This document shows positions 22,301 through 34,512 of a DNA stretch of 64,000 nt, piece by piece. This DNA is from Populus alba (lineage: Eukaryota; Streptophyta; Magnoliopsida; Malpighiales; Salicaceae). The stretch spans positions 10,945,991-11,009,990 of the forward strand of contig NC_133302.1 in NCBI RefSeq assembly GCF_005239225.2. Reading direction: 5' to 3'. Numbering within the stretch: the stretch's first letter is position 1; the number at the start of each line of letters is the position of its first letter. The notes beneath the pieces were generated by a model, which saw only the letters and a list, made by a program, of their open reading frames with translations, was not told where the DNA came from and made no database searches. Both the position numbers and the translations under genes were made by a program.

Positions 22301-25300
22301 ACTACAGAATTTCCATATATGCAAATAGGAAAATAAAAGGCCTAAAATGAAAACTCTATAATAAAAAAGTATGAAGATGTGGAAATCCAAAGAGCTACGC
22401 TAGTCTCAATGAGTCACTGAATAATTTGGCCAGATCCTTCAATACAACACTTACTGTGCAATTAGATATGTTTTTTTTGCCATATTTGAGCTGTGGAAAA
22501 ACAAGCAATGTGGCAACTATCTATCTCCACGGAAAAAAAGAGGACCCCACCATGGCAAAGGAAAATACACACACATTTCTTACTTCGGTTTGAGAAAAGA
22601 ATATTTGTTAACATATAAATCTATCATGAGTTAAATGATGATATAGAGGCTGTTTGGGGTCACTACTGCAGCTCCCTGGATGCTTCAGGTAAAAGTATGC
22701 TGGTCAGAATTTGGGGCAAATCAGGATGTACGAGTGTTGGAAAGAAAATGAATAAATCAGAACACGCATACAGTGATGCTGCTGAATCAAACTAATATTA
22801 TATAAAAAAAAAAAAATCGAATACTGCACAATTGAGAAAATGCCTACCCTCCAAATGATGGAGCCACAGAAATCCAATACAACAATGTTCCCGTCCACTA
22901 AACAACAAATAACTGCACCCACAGAAAAGGGAAAACAGACCAGAAGGATGATTTATGAAGTGATTAATAATAAAAAAACAAAAAAAAATTACTTCAAAGA
23001 GAAATATACAAATGAACCATGCACACACCATTTCCACTTGAAGGACAAAGTGAAAGTGACCCAAAAACTGGGACCTTTAGCTCATGCTCCCATAAAGTAT
23101 TAAATGGCAAAGCCTACATTTACAAAACAAAGCCAAGTAACCATTAACCTACTGAAAGCAAGCAAATAAAATTTAGTTTATAACCAGAAAAGTGCCTCAT
23201 GCATGTTAAAGAAATAAAAAGGAAGACTTATGATATGTTGAACATCCACTTATAGACATATCTCTAAGTTCTCTTTTGAAGAAGGTGAAGTTCAGTTAAA
23301 ACAGATTGGCTTCTCAGGAAGTAAAAACTAATCTAAAAGGAGAGAATTGAATTTGCACACCTTTATTGATATAGCTGTCACATGGCCACTAGTAGATGCC
23401 ACATAAAGAGAGTTGTGCACCTACATGAAAGCAATTCGACATTAAATCAGGTGATAGAGTAAAATGATTTCAGTAATTTCCGATACAAGTATATCATATT
23501 TTGACAATGGGAAATAAATGATCATCGGAGTGTAACGAGGCATAAGCTCTGCTTGTGATCAGGACATGTCTTTAGATTCAATACTTACCAAAAAAAAAGG
23601 AAGGGAACAAGATCCCAACTTTATAGATGGTGTGTAATGAAAAAAGTTAGTCCTGTTGTTGCATGAAGTATTTTGAATCAAATTGCTATTTTTATCTTAT
23701 GTTGGTGCAATAAAGAATGGCTTGTGACACAAGATAGTGATGAATATGATGGCCCTCTGGGAGTTCTTCAAGTTCTAGCATATGGAAGAAAACTACTCTT
23801 AAAAACTTATAAAGAAAAAAAAAACCATAGTCAATACATACAGATTTATTTTGACATGAGATCTATAGTTCCAAATACCTGTTCAGTAAAAAATGTGACT
23901 ATAAAGAAACTGGTGAACATAAAAGTTGTAAGAAGAGAACCAAAGATGAAGACAATACCTACCAACAAAAAAGAAAAAAAGAAAAGCGAAACAGAGTAAA
24001 ATGAATATAAGAATATAGTAAGCATAATGTGCAATAAGAGAACCTGAATAAAGCCAACCATAATCAGAATGAACACAAGTGCATACTATATTATGTTTCA
24101 CATAGTGTCTACATGCAGAAACAAATAAGAAACACGTGACAAATAAATTTAATACTAATATTCACCTCGTCAATTGCAGGAGACCCATATATACTCCCAT
24201 CACATGAGAGCTTATAAATACAGCAATGATTTCTGTAGTCAAGCGCATATAAATTATGGTCATGAGAGCCACACCTGCAAATGTTTTGTTACACAGATCA
24301 ATTCTTTGTTGAAGAATGGTGTCTTTCAAATTACTACCCGTCAAATATCTTTTAACAAGAAAAAAAAAATAACTACAAAATCAAATCCAACTTATTTGCA
24401 GCATATGAAGCAGTGCCATGCTTTGCATTGATTCTGTTGGCCATATTTCCATGAGTTATATAAGGAGTTCAGGAACTTCAATGAAAGATTTTCAATCATT
24501 CAGAACATTTTAATAAGGTTTTTCAATCGAAGACCGGAAATTCAGGATGGGAAACAAAGCATGAGAGCAGATCCTCCAGTCAGTCAGTCAACAAATCTAA
24601 GCATTATAGTTAGGATGTGAGGTGCACTAAATTCTTATGAGCTAGTCCCATACCAAATTAGTGACCTGTGAGGAAAACAATTGAATTTCAAAAGAGAGAA
24701 GCATTCATTACTCTTTTATAGGAGGGGGGGGGAGGGGGAGGGGGAATAATGATATCAGCAAACACCAACTTTAGAGAAAAAGATTTTCACAAATGTCATG
24801 TTCTTCATACTTCATTCATGAGGCTCACAACATGAGACAATCTCACTGTCCTAGGATACTCTCCTTGCACTTTAATTTGTCCCTACCACTAATCCTGAAC
24901 TCCAGTGACAGATCTTGTGAAAGCATTCTTACCCTCAATTTATTACGTAAGGAGCATTTCAAAGGCCTCTCCCTGGACCAAACATCATTCTGAAAACAAA
25001 CCTTAAAGAGAAGAATCCACGTTCTTAAAGCAGACTCTTGCCAATGCCACAATCTCCACAACCACAAACTCTACCAACCAAATATCAAATTGAATATTAC
25101 TTCAAATAATGAGACACTCCATTCTATTATAATTATTTTTTTTTAGGTGCAGTTCAGTACAAATAATTGCTCAAGGTAACACAATCGTAGCAAACCAATT
25201 TTTAGATGATAAGATTATTCTATCTTCATATTATTCAATCCATTCCCCAAAGTTGAAAGTCATTTATTTCAGAAGGTCCTTCATTCTCCATAGAAAGCAG

Positions 25301-28300
25301 ACTTCCAAATCTGCTGTGATTTAACCAACAGCAATGACAATGGTACATTAATCATATTATCAAAAGTGGTTAATCAGTGCATACAAAAGATGCTTTAACT
25401 ACCAAACACCATAATGTGCCTTGACCTAATATTTCTTTTGAACTAGTCAACAATTACCATGCTAAAATGTGATCAGACTTGAGAATATCCATGCCCACCA
25501 ATCTCACATGCTCAAAAGGCAGGAGGCTGCATGGAGATGTTTGATATTCTGGGATGCTCAGTATTTCAAGCCTAACTTACACTATGAGATAGTGACATGA
25601 TCGGCAGTGATACGACCTATATGACTAAAATGTCTGAGAAGAAACATGGTACTCCTCATGTAGAACTAGCTGGTTTGTCAAGAATACACAGGAAAAGCAC
25701 TTTAAATTGTTGATTCATTGCCAGAGATGCAAAACACAATCTCCCAACAATAAAATCAACAAAAAGAATAATGAAATCTGCTGACAGAAAGATGATGAGA
25801 ACCCAAACCATTTACCAGATTAACTGTCTGTGTATGTCAACAACTGGCTGGCACTTCACCTTCAAATGTTGAAAGAAATTAAAATCAAGAGCAAAACAAA
25901 GAAACTTTAAAATGCTATGTGATCAATAATTAAGAAAGACAACAGTAGAAAAAATGTTTGAAAATTTATGAAATTCTGTTCTATGATTATTTTAAATTTT
26001 TAAATTATTTAGGAATATTAGTATTTATTTTTTAGTAGTTAAAACAACAGCTGTTTATGGAGTATCATTAAGTTGAAGAAGAAACAGCAGAAATAATTTA
26101 GAATAGAACTTCCAAAGTTTAGATGATGTGTTTAAAAGCAATTGAAAATTGTGAAATTGTAAAACATTCTGCAGTGTGTTGGCCCAATCTAATATTGAAG
26201 TTTTTATCAAATGGATACATATAATCGATCATTCAGTACTTTTCAACACGATAGTTTTACTAAGAGACTTTTTTCTAAGTCCTAGTAACCATCAATGTTT
26301 CTTTTAACATTGCTGGAAGGCCATGTTATAACACCATAGTTATAGAGACTCCATGATGAGCATTTTCCAGACCATCAAAAGGTTCACCCATGTGGTATCA
26401 TCTAAAATTTTAGCATTGTTTAATGCCAACCATCTCAAAAAGCTCTTAAAGTAGAAGAGAGCACAAAAAGGAAATATAACTAGACTACATGAAAAAATAA
26501 AACGAAACAAGAATGATGCCCATTAACAAAGTGGAAGGAGGGAGCAAGTAGCATGGTCATTATATCATCATACCTCACCACATGTTTGGAAAGTCCAGCA
26601 AATGCTGCCATCAAAAAAATTAAGAAAATATATTTTCCCACTGTAGCAGCCAACTACAACCTGACAAGACATGACAAATTGAAAAGATTAAAAGAGCCCA
26701 TGCAATGGAGAAGATAACGAAACAACATCTTAAATTATACACAGTAAGGACAACCTGAGAAAAGTCGCCTACAATTGCTGCAGAACTTTCAATTCGTCCC
26801 TCTAGCTTGACTTCCCACTGGATAGAACCACTACACCAAATTATGTAATGGTATAACACTTGAGTCAGAAAAAGGACAGTTCATATGTGACCACTGAATT
26901 CTTGCATAGTGCATGTAAAAAATGATGTTTTCCAGGATAACATGAACAAACTCACACACAAAGAAGGGGGGGGGGATGTAAAAAATAAGAAAAAGGAAAA
27001 GAGGACACCTCACTTGAGTCAGAAAATAAAAACTTCACACTTGAATCAGAAAAAGGACAGTTCATGCTACCACTAAACTCTTGCATCGTGCATGTAAAAA
27101 AGTGATATTTCCAGGATTTCCCTCTCATAACATGAACACACTCATGCACAAAGAAGGAGAGAGAGAAGATGATGATTATATGCAAGTCAGAAAGCAGCAA
27201 CACCAAACATGCTAAGCATTAAGCATTGCTAATAGTTAACTTGGGAAAACATTAAAAGATCAGAGAGGTTGCAAAGCAGTGGGTCAGCTTCCATACCAAG
27301 AATGCTCTAAGTTCATGGCACTCAATTGTTAGTTTCCCCTAATTTCATTGAACTTGGACAGGTGGAACCTACCCAATCTGAAAGAAGTACAAGTCTTGCC
27401 TTCTTAATATGTAAATATAATTGATCTAATAAAAAGTAATAATGAGACCACAAGCTCGAGCATTTATTTATATGCATGGGTTTTTTTGGACTTCAGAATG
27501 TATCTAAAAACTACAACAGGAAAAACAACCTCTAGATTATTGTAATCAAAAGTAGTCTTTTCTTTTTTCACTTCCATGCCTATTTATAGACTCCATGTAA
27601 TGATGTAAGACTTATTAGAAGGGAAAAAAAAAATGGTCATCACATTGTTGTCCCATTGAAGTAGGGTCTCCAGAGAGAATTCAGAGACTGGTATCTTGGA
27701 TTAGTGTTTAAGCATACTGATCTAGACCTGCATCAGGCATCAGCAACAGCCCAAACACATGTTTTCATGTGTTAATTCAATCAAACCAATCACATTACCA
27801 TAACCGTCCACAAAAACTTACCTTTAATAGACTTTAAAGCCACACAAAATCCCAAGGAGTTTTTTTCACTGCTTTTTTAAATCCATGATCAATTTAAAAT
27901 ACATCATAATATTCAAAATATGGAAACATAATGGTTTCAGCAATAGTAATGAGAATTATCACTAATACATATGATTATCATATCATTTCGGAGCCAGAAA
28001 ATGGTCTTTACCTTAGGGCATTAACACAAACAAATTTGTGCGAATGAGATCCAATGAAGAGATAGACATCCTGCTGTTTAACCACAACCAGTGGTGATGC
28101 ATCTACACAAGACTCCATATAAACCTTCCATAATTCATGCAAACTAGAACCTTTTCCATTTCTCGGAACTTTTGCTAACCGATTGATTTGATGTGATTTT
28201 CGTGACCTGCAATTTTCATCATAGATAACCGTGTTGCACCGGCTGAATGAACATAGCATTGATATTGAACTAGACAATGGTTGTCCATCACTAGGATTAA

Positions 28301-31300
28301 CACATGCAGAAGAAATATTACTATCCAAATCTTCCTTGAAGCGTTTAGATGCAACAGTATGATCATCATTAATTTGATGAGGGTTTTTTGATGGCTGCTT
28401 CATTGATTTGAGACCAGGAACAATAGGAGTTGTGGGATTAGGAGAATAAGCCATGTCTGAAACCAAGCTATCTTTTTTTGGCTTCAATTGTGAATTAGCA
28501 TCGACTCTCACTTCCATGCAATAAGATTCCTTTTTCTCTAGAAGAGCAGCATGAAGCTTAGAGGGAGTAGGGAAGTTATAAAGCAATCTCATATTGATCC
28601 CTAGATTATAAGAAACATGTGCTGCAGAAATGGAATTACCACCCATTGCAAAGAAATCATCATCACAAGAAACTTCTTCAACCATCAAACCATCACAAAA
28701 TGCCTGTAGGAACATATTCATCAAGTTTCATTATTATCATTGGGCATGATTAACAAGGTCTGAAGATAATCGAAAGTAAAAATTAGAGATGATTTGTTTA
28801 CTAGTCCACTACAATAATTAGCACATCCCAAAACATTAAAACATTATTTAATATTATTACTATCCAAAATGTTTCAAATGTCAAAGAATATTAAGCTTAA
28901 TGGCATCTGAATGGTTCAAATGCTGCCAATGCATCCAAAAATCATGATTTTGATTCTAAAAGAGGATAGTCAGCCTTTACTAGCGTAAGGGAGTTCAAGG
29001 CTGGGGACTTAGCATCTTATCAAATTCCTAAGCCAGACAATCCCTTATCTTTCTATTATGCAGGCAGTAATGCTTCTGAGGAACAAAAACAAAGAGGTCC
29101 ATGGGATTAAAATTTGTGCATCAACCCAATTTAGGCCTGCCTTATTTTATTGGAGAATTATTAATATTATGTAGATTTAAAGAAAAACTAAACTGAATTA
29201 AATTCTGATGGCTCCTAAAATTAATGAGAGGTACCCAGATATTTGGTTAACAAGGAAAAGTGGCTCTCATCTGGCATAATATATATACAGATTATGGCTG
29301 AAAATTCTATCTAGTCCCAAATAGGTGTAATAGGCATTTTCCCTAAAAACAAATGAGGATGCAGGAGAAATGAGAAACTGAATGCATGGTATGTCATGAT
29401 TCCAATCAACATTAAATAGTAACATATTACGAATTTTTTTAATGAAATGTACAAAGGCAGAGCTTACATATGTTACATGAATTCATTATTAGATGGTCAT
29501 CTGAAAATGCCTTCAGCCAATTAGCATGATGAAGTGTTGAAAATAGTGCCTTTTCCTACTAAGATAGTAAATGTTGCGCCAAATCATCTATTTCATCAGA
29601 ACTTTTCAAAACTACACTGGATAATGAATCCAGTTTCATATAAGCGTGATGTCAGAAAAGTAAAGTTCAATGAACCCTTTCAAACTGGCTATCTGTTGTG
29701 GAACAGATGGAAATGAAAGTAGGACACTCTCTTTGAGATAGAGGGAGTATTGTTTTCTAAGTTTTATACCCTCTGCTTCAAAAAACTTTGCATTGGAGTT
29801 CATTAAGGATTCTGTAATCCAAACTACCAGATAAACAGCGTGCTAAATTTGGAAAATGCTTGAGCGGCCAAAGTACCATTATCTAGGAAATATTGAGATG
29901 TTGAAAGGTTAAAAATCTGTGTGCAGGTTCAGCACAAACCTTTTTGATAATTTGCAGGAGATCACTTGTCGCATTGCCAATCTCATCTTGGACATGCAAG
30001 TTGAGAAACTTTGAACGTGCCAATAAAGCATAATCAACTTTTCCAGTGGAAGACATGGGCAATGATTCTGTGAATACAAAGCGATTAGGAACCATTGCTA
30101 ATGGAACTTTGTCAACCATCCACTTTCTTATCGAAGACCTGACAAAAAAATCCTCAGATTTTTCTCTCTCTTTGAACAGCAATATCGCATCAAGAAACAA
30201 AAGCTCCCCTGGACCTTCACGAGAAATTACAGCAGCATCAGCAACATCAGGATGTCCCCTGAGTGTATTTTCAATCTCCTCTAGAACAATGCGCTGACCA
30301 TTGATTTTTACAGTCCGATCTGTTCTTCCTAAGAATACCAAGTCACCATTCTGAAGCCTTTGTGCAAAATCACCAGTTCTATAATAACCTTGGCATCCCC
30401 AGTTATCTACAGAGCTATTACAGATGTTGTCCATGTGTGGTTTTGCAGAGATAAAGGATGTAACAGTGGACTCAGAATAGTAACCATTAGAAACACAGAG
30501 ACCACCGACATATATCTCTCCCTTATTAGATGTATCGGATTCACAAATTAGTGCCACATCACAGTTAGAAATAGGCAAACCAATTGGAATGCTTGTTAGT
30601 GCCTCTGTCTCCAAAATCGTGGGCAACCTCTTGCAATCAAAATATGTACAGTCACCAGATACCTAAATTCCAGAGTTCATTAGCAGTATAAAACAACTGT
30701 AATGTTTATTCAGGGTGAGTACAAAACAATACTTGCAAACATACAAAACCATGAGTGATAAACCATTACAAAACCATTAATATAACCAGTGCCAGTATCC
30801 TATAAAAACACAATGCATCTTATAAGTGAAAATGACCTCCAATTCCATTGTTGAATGTATAAAGTATTTACCAAAAGACATGGATAATATATATGAGTGA
30901 ACTTATTGATCTGGACAACAAAAAAATAAAGTGGACTCTAGATTGCTTACCTCGGTAGTCCCATATAAATTCAAAATTGTGGTCCTAGGTAGCAAAGTCG
31001 ACAGCGCATCCCATAAGGATAGAGAAAAAACTTCACCACTCAGTACTAGCAATTTCAATGAAGTCTGAATCTGCATGCTATGTTGCCTTTGCAAAACAGG
31101 AAGGATTGCTCTCATAAGTGAAGGGACAGCTGTAAGTCTATTTATAGAGTAGGCCTACAGCAATAATTTATATACTTATCACAAATTAAATTGGAATATA
31201 AGTAACTGTAAAACTAATAAGTACCAAAAACAAAAGAAAGAAAAAAGAAAAACAAGAAAGAAAGTCGAAGGCACATATGGAATGAACATTCAGAATGTAC

Positions 31301-34300
31301 TACTGTACAAACTTCAAAACAGAAATTTTCATCATATAGTGAATAGTTTTACTCATAATAAACAGTCCTTGTGTTTATTCATATGGATGTAGAAATGTAA
31401 GAGTGCATGTGACTTAAACCAACACTTCAGAATCTAGACTTTCCTGATGGACATAGAAAAAAAATACTAAAGTGCTTGCATTGCATAGATAGCTACAAGC
31501 GATGACTGCAGATTCCCTACAAAAGGCACAGTGCCCTCATAAACACAACCTTTATCAGGGAATAACTAGATTGCAGCGAATACCTGGTTCAGGTGGCCCA
31601 GTACATGCACAAAAATGTGGAGCCTCATAAGACTAAACTTACTGAAACTAGAGAAAAATAAAATAATAAAGACTTTCATATTTTTTAGAAGAAAAAAAAA
31701 GAAGTTTGAGCAGATATATAGATGATAATTGCAGGTATAAAATGACAGCCTCTTTCTAGTAGAGAAGAAAGAATGCTCTTTTATATCATAGTCTAGGGAT
31801 AGTTAAATGCAAGAAGTTGAGCATTTAAATTAAATCTAAATTCTGATTGAATCTTCATTAATTTGCAAATTTAATTGTTCCAGTTGAATCCATAGATGAA
31901 GAAAACATCTATCACTTTGAGGAAACATTTTGAAAATTACAAGGGTAGTCCAGAAGCAAAAGCAATTCTCAATTTAACAAGAAAAGGAAAACTTCCAGTT
32001 ATATTTAATGAACTAGCAGAAAGACAAGTGTTGAGAATTATAAGACAGAAATACTGAATGGGAAAAAAAAAATATGTGCTTTAAATTTAAAATGAATTTC
32101 GACTCTTAAATAAAATAAATTTTTAATAACATTACCACGCAAAAGTAACTGTAATTTAAACTGGGAAACCTCAAGAAACAAAGAAAAGACTAAAGAAATG
32201 TTTAAAACCTTAAGAAGGTAGTGTACCTGTAGAACATTGACAAGAGAAAATGGATACTCTTTCAGCTCATGGAAAGGAGGTATAACCAGTGTACATGTAG
32301 TAAGCATAGCACTGAGAAATTCTTGCAGGTGATCGATAAAGCTTATTGATGTTTTGAACAATAGAGCTTCCTCTCCATGTAGGGGATACAATTTTTGCAT
32401 CCACCAAAAGCGATTTAAGAGGCCTTAAGAGAAATAAAACGAGATCACATCATCAAAACACATATAACTACAATGAAAACTAGGTTAAGGAAGTGATCAA
32501 TAGATCAGAATGAAATCAAATAATCATTAGCATAGCTGGTAAAGTTTACCAAGTGATCTAGGATGGAATTCTTTTCACAATTGGGAGACGTTAAGCAAGA
32601 GAGGCTCCCTATTCTGCCCAGAGATGGGATAGCAAAGAACTAGAAAAAGATATGAAGCTGTGGTTCACTTATTTTTTGAGACAGGGAAGTATAGAATCTC
32701 TAATGTTTGCAAAGACATGAGAAAACAAGCAAAGACTGGAAGGAGCTGTTAGAGAGAGATGCAAGTTGTCCAATCATCTTCAAGCAGCAAAAAAGAAAAC
32801 GTTTATCATTAACCAGCACTTTTCCCTCTTGAAGCTTTCTAAACCAAGAAAGTCCCAACTATAAAATTAAAGAAAATGTTCCCCACAATTATGCAGGTTA
32901 ATGCCTCCCTAGAAGAAAAATATCAAGTCAGGATATAGAGAGTACATTAATGAATGAAAGCATCACAAAAAATAAATAAAATTAATCAATCAATCAATAA
33001 AGTACATAAAATCCAATGAATTGAATAAAATAAAACCAAACTGTAAGCTCAATAGCTTTCAATCTTAAGAACTTTCAAAGTTTTCATCTCATGCTAATGG
33101 CCTACCAAGCTGCAGGTAGCCAAAGTGGAAAGATCAAGCAGCTATAGGCATAAGCATAAGCTTGTCTCCTATGATTATGAATAAATGAACTAGAGAGATG
33201 ATAAAGCATTTGGATCTCTTGAAAGCAATTCATGGGGAGGAAAAACTTGAATTGCTAACATGGTTTGGCATGCACTTAATTGGACCAAACATGCCACGGT
33301 AACATAGATATCTTCAAAATCCAAAAGTAGAGTATGAACAATAATATCAAAAGAGCCCCCTCCCCCCCTTTTGTACGGTAAAATCTTCCATCTGATCCAT
33401 ATGCATAGCACAATGCAACCAGTGAAGCCAAATGCAGACAATAAACTGCAGCTTTTTTATATGGCAAATAACAAACTAAACTAACCGCTTACCTTGTTCA
33501 GTCCCACACACGCCTTTAGGCTTCCCAGTCGATCCAGAAGTGTACATCAAATAACAGAACAATCTCTCTTTCTCATTTTCACAAGGCCAAGCTAACTCCG
33601 ATGGACCACCACTACACTCGCTGTCTTCCATCGAAAAACACAAGACACGACAACCACTACGATCCACAAGCCAATCTGCTTCATTAATATCCTTATTACC
33701 ACCTTTACCAAACGACGATCGAGAAGTAATAATAAGGGCCGCATTGGCTGAAGCAACAATTGACAATACTCTATCTCTCGGCCACGATGGATCAATAGGC
33801 AAGAACGCTTCTCCACACCTCAAAATTGAGAAAACAGAAATTATGTATTCCACTGAAGGTGGCATATATATTCCCACTATTTTTGGGTTATATGCACTCG
33901 CGGTCTCAGCTTGATTCTTGCTAGGATTGTTGCTGCCTTTACCTAAAGATATTTTAAAATAAACAAAAATTGTCAATTCTTTTTGAAGTCCATGCTTAGC
34001 TATTAAATTCTCTAGTTTCTTTACTGTCAAAATATATATATATAATTACCTGGAGGGGATTGGGGTTTGATAAGGTGAGGATCATCAGCACCATCAAGAA
34101 TGGAGCGGAGGCGAGAGGAGAGGGAATCAACGGAGCTGAACACATTAGCGAAAGTGAAACATTGGTCGCCTTCATAAATTGGAGGAGTAGTAGAAGCGAT
34201 CAATTCTCTAGAGATTTGAGTTTGGGGCCCACTAGAAGCAGCAGCTGAAGAAGATGATGATGGTGCAGCATGTATGACAGCGACTTTTGGGGGGTTTTGA

Positions 34301-34404
34301 GCTGCTGCTTTAAGAAAGAGGTGTGATAAGCAGCAATGCTTATGCTTCTGATGATGCTGCAGCTGCTTCTCTTGGCTTTTAGAGCTTCCACTGCAACGTC
34401 TCAT
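19082..34404 (-). CDS. AAE19: Acyl-activating enzyme 19 (AASDH-like): adenylation + carrier + beta-propeller, 17 exons
   Basis: Exons (minus, 5'->3'): 34404-34050, 33942-33493, 32423-32227, 31154-30951, 30662-29940, 28703-28012, 26830-26755, 26660-26574, 25859-25816, 24274-24166, 23420-23361, 23113-23029, 22912-22848, 21894-21835, 20730-20686, 19526-19417, 19310-19082. All introns are GT-AG. The sum is 3591 nt (1196 residues plus TAA) with all phases agreeing. Adenylation domain: [12 protein letters not shown] near residue 252, NLYGTTE near 396, YRTGD near 496, [13 protein letters not shown] near 514, STGK with catalytic-type Lys near 610. Carrier domain: [14 protein letters not shown], phosphopantetheine Ser near 667. 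From about 850 to the end: repeated [11 protein letters not shown] / [12 protein letters not shown] / [11 protein letters not shown] units of a PQQ/WD-like propeller. Animal AASDH loads beta-alanine; the plant substrate is unknown. The start at 34404 (MRRCSGSS) is chosen over the upstream in-frame ATG at 34512, which would add 36 UTR-like residues. Confidence 0.9.
19346..19378. repeat. (AT)n microsatellite in AAE19 intron 16
   Basis: About 33 bases of AT dinucleotides between exons 16 and 17, about 36 bases upstream (in transcript order) of exon 17. Open frames reading as Tyr-Ile repeats here are artefacts of this tract. Confidence 0.95.
24721..24744 (+). repeat. G-rich tract in AAE19 intron 9
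   Basis: A run of 24 bases made only of G with three A interruptions, G-tracts of 2, 9, 5 and 5. The gene is on the other strand, so the transcript carries a C-run while the non-transcribed-RNA strand could form a G-quadruplex. It is the most GC-extreme spot in an otherwise AT-rich intron. Confidence 0.85.
26857..27165. repeat. Tandem duplication inside AAE19 intron 6
   Basis: CACTTGAGTCAGAAAAAGGA at 26857 recurs as CACTTGAATCAGAAAAAGGA at 27038, a period of 181 bp, with a short partial third copy starting at 27011. Shared words in order are GGACAGTTCAT, CTTGCAT.GTGCATGTAAAAAA, CCAGGAT, AACATGAACA and ACAAAGAAGG. It lies between exon 6 and exon 7 and touches no splice site. The first copy starts only 27 bases upstream of exon 7 in transcript order. 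Confidence 0.8.
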
Positions 34405-34512
34405 TGTTTTCGTTTTAGGTCCTCTAATGGAATTTTGGTTTTGAAAGTTATTTATAGCGGAGTGAAGATAGGATCTTCTAACTCGGAGTTTTTTCAAGTA
34501 CCAGAACGGCAC

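Noticed and set aside
24843..25067. Minus-strand frame with Trp/Arg-rich sequence in AAE19 intron 9
   Set aside because: It looked briefly like a retroelement fragment, but I could not tie it to any family and it has no consistent splice sites.
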